Assembly: GCA_030727085.1 (NCBI GenBank)
Contig: JANRCF010000048.1
Location: forward strand, 1-12,694
DNA from: Alphaproteobacteria bacterium
GTDB taxonomy: Bacteria > Pseudomonadota > Alphaproteobacteria > Paracaedibacterales > CAIOTO01
Direction: 5' to 3'
Length of the DNA stretch: 12,694 bases
Position numbers and translations under genes: made by a program. The notes under the pieces were generated by a model that ran no database searches, was not told the DNA's origin, and saw nothing but the letters and a program-made list of their open reading frames with translations. Below are positions 12,138 through 12,694 of the stretch, piece after piece. Numbering within the stretch: the stretch's first letter is position 1; each line of letters begins with the position of its first letter.

Positions 12138-12694
12138 TTATTTATGACGCACAACCACAAGGTGATTTGCATCAATTGACAGCACGTCAAACACAAACGT
12201 TTCTTGTTTTCCATTTGAAACAATAGAAGAACTAACAGTTGCCGATCCCCCGCCATTCTTTGCTTGTGTCAGCATGTTATTAAAATTTTGAATTTCGGTC
12301 TGATCAGTAACTAAGCCATTGTTTCGTGGATTTGTATGCAAACGGTAGATTTCGCCATTTTGACCAAACGTCAAACAAATCACAGCTTCATTTAATGAAA
12401 CCCTTAGAGCAACGGCAAATGCAGCTTCGCCCTTAACATCTGCTGAAAGATTAGAATTATTCGTCACATATTGAAGGATTGAATCTTTAACATCTTGAGT
12501 TAAAGCATTTGAGTTGCCTTGTTGTGATGTACCTTTCGATTGCGATGTGCTTTGGGCTTGCTGCCCCGCAGAATTACTTTGTTGTGGCATCCCAAAACCA
12601 CTTTGTTGTGGCATTCCATAACCACTTTGTTGCCGCATTCCATAACCACTTTGTTGAGGCATCCCATAACCACTTTGTTGAGGCATCCCATAAC
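12138..12694 (-). CDS. C-terminal part of a Gln/Gly/Tyr-rich octapeptide-repeat protein (start outside the window)
   Basis: I do not recognise this protein. The reading frame continues past the window edge (codons for YG precede the first visible Met), so the internal Met residues are repeat positions, not starts. The visible N-terminal part is a tandem octapeptide, MPQQSGYG with single changes (MRQQSGYG, MPQQSGFG), followed by a Gln/Ser-rich spacer (AGQQAQSTSQSKGTSQQG). A folded domain of about 120 residues then follows, ending in VFDVLSIDANHLVVVRHK, with alternating hydrophobic stretches suggesting a mixed alpha/beta fold. No catalytic motif or membrane helix is visible, and a signal peptide, if any, is off the window. 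The low-complexity part resembles disordered prion-like or surface-adhesive sequences in composition only. It converges with grxD. Confidence 0.8.
   Translation of the reverse strand, partial: YGMPQQSGYGMPQQSGYGMRQQSGYGMPQQSGFGMPQQSNSAGQQAQSTSQSKGTSQQGNSNALTQDVKDSILQYVTNNSNLSADVKGEAAFAVALRVSLNEAVICLTFGQNGEIYRLHTNPRNNGLVTDQTEIQNFNNMLTQAKNGGGSATVSSSIVSNGKQETFVFDVLSIDANHLVVVRHK
12567..12694 (-). repeat. 24-bp tandem repeat encoding the octapeptide MPQQSGYG
   Basis: Five visible units with a 24-base period, four near-complete plus a diverging last one, and a partial unit at the window edge. Unit DNA is highly alike (CCACTTTGTTG recurs in each on the plus strand), so the array is young or kept uniform by slippage. 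Total copy number cannot be seen. Confidence 0.88.

Noticed and set aside
12500..12691. Alternative minus-strand frame across the 24-bp repeats (MGCLNKVV-type peptides)
   Set aside because: It is kept open only because the repeat period is a multiple of three; the other frame continues into a folded domain and is the real gene.

Overview
The window is AT-rich. It reads as chromosome from an alphaproteobacterium, probably a host-associated or intracellular one with a shrinking genome (Holosporales/Rickettsiales-like). The lineage call is inference from the kinds of genes present: an Atm1-type exporter, BolA plus a CGFS glutaredoxin beside a PurC homologue, rplS next to trmD, and an EnvZ-like kinase. 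Decayed gene remnants and a PurC homologue without purS/purQ/purL beside it suggest reductive evolution.

Layout. 1-1842 (minus strand): a small two-helix membrane protein, an EnvZ-type sensor kinase and the first 19 codons of an unidentified gene, probably co-transcribed. 2038-2880 (plus): a TerC/Alx-family membrane protein, then tRNA-Ser(GGA). 3035-3647: no intact gene. This stretch holds the decayed middle part of an Ada-type DNA-alkylation repair gene, broken by an insertion of about 100 bp and a one-base deletion. 3648-5125: divergent trmJ (minus) and trmD (plus), two tRNA methyltransferases. A short decayed second copy of the trmD 3' end follows, then rplS with a structured leader and a clear terminator. 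5973-7892: a secreted DsbA-like thiol-disulfide protein and, six bases on, an unusually short PRPP synthetase. These converge, across a shared bidirectional hairpin, on a minus-strand gene for a small secreted protein built of two nearly identical 60-residue repeats. 8621-12044: an Atm1-type ABC exporter (minus) diverges from a PurC-like gene, bolA and grxD. 12138-12694: the 3' part of a minus-strand gene whose N-terminal region is an eight-residue Gln/Gly/Tyr-rich tandem repeat; it runs off the window.

How the parts fit. The Atm1, BolA and CGFS-glutaredoxin genes form a glutathione/iron-sulfur neighbourhood matching components of the mitochondrial Fe-S system. TrmJ, TrmD, tRNA-Ser and L19 belong to translation. 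The kinase operon, TerC, the DsbA-like protein, the duplicated secreted protein and the repeat protein are envelope or surface functions. No phage, CRISPR array or large mobile element is visible. The least explained items are the duplicated secreted protein, the Gln/Gly/Tyr repeat protein, the trmD remnant, the interrupted ada remnant with its possible mini-element, and the PurC-like and Prs-like proteins with altered conserved segments.
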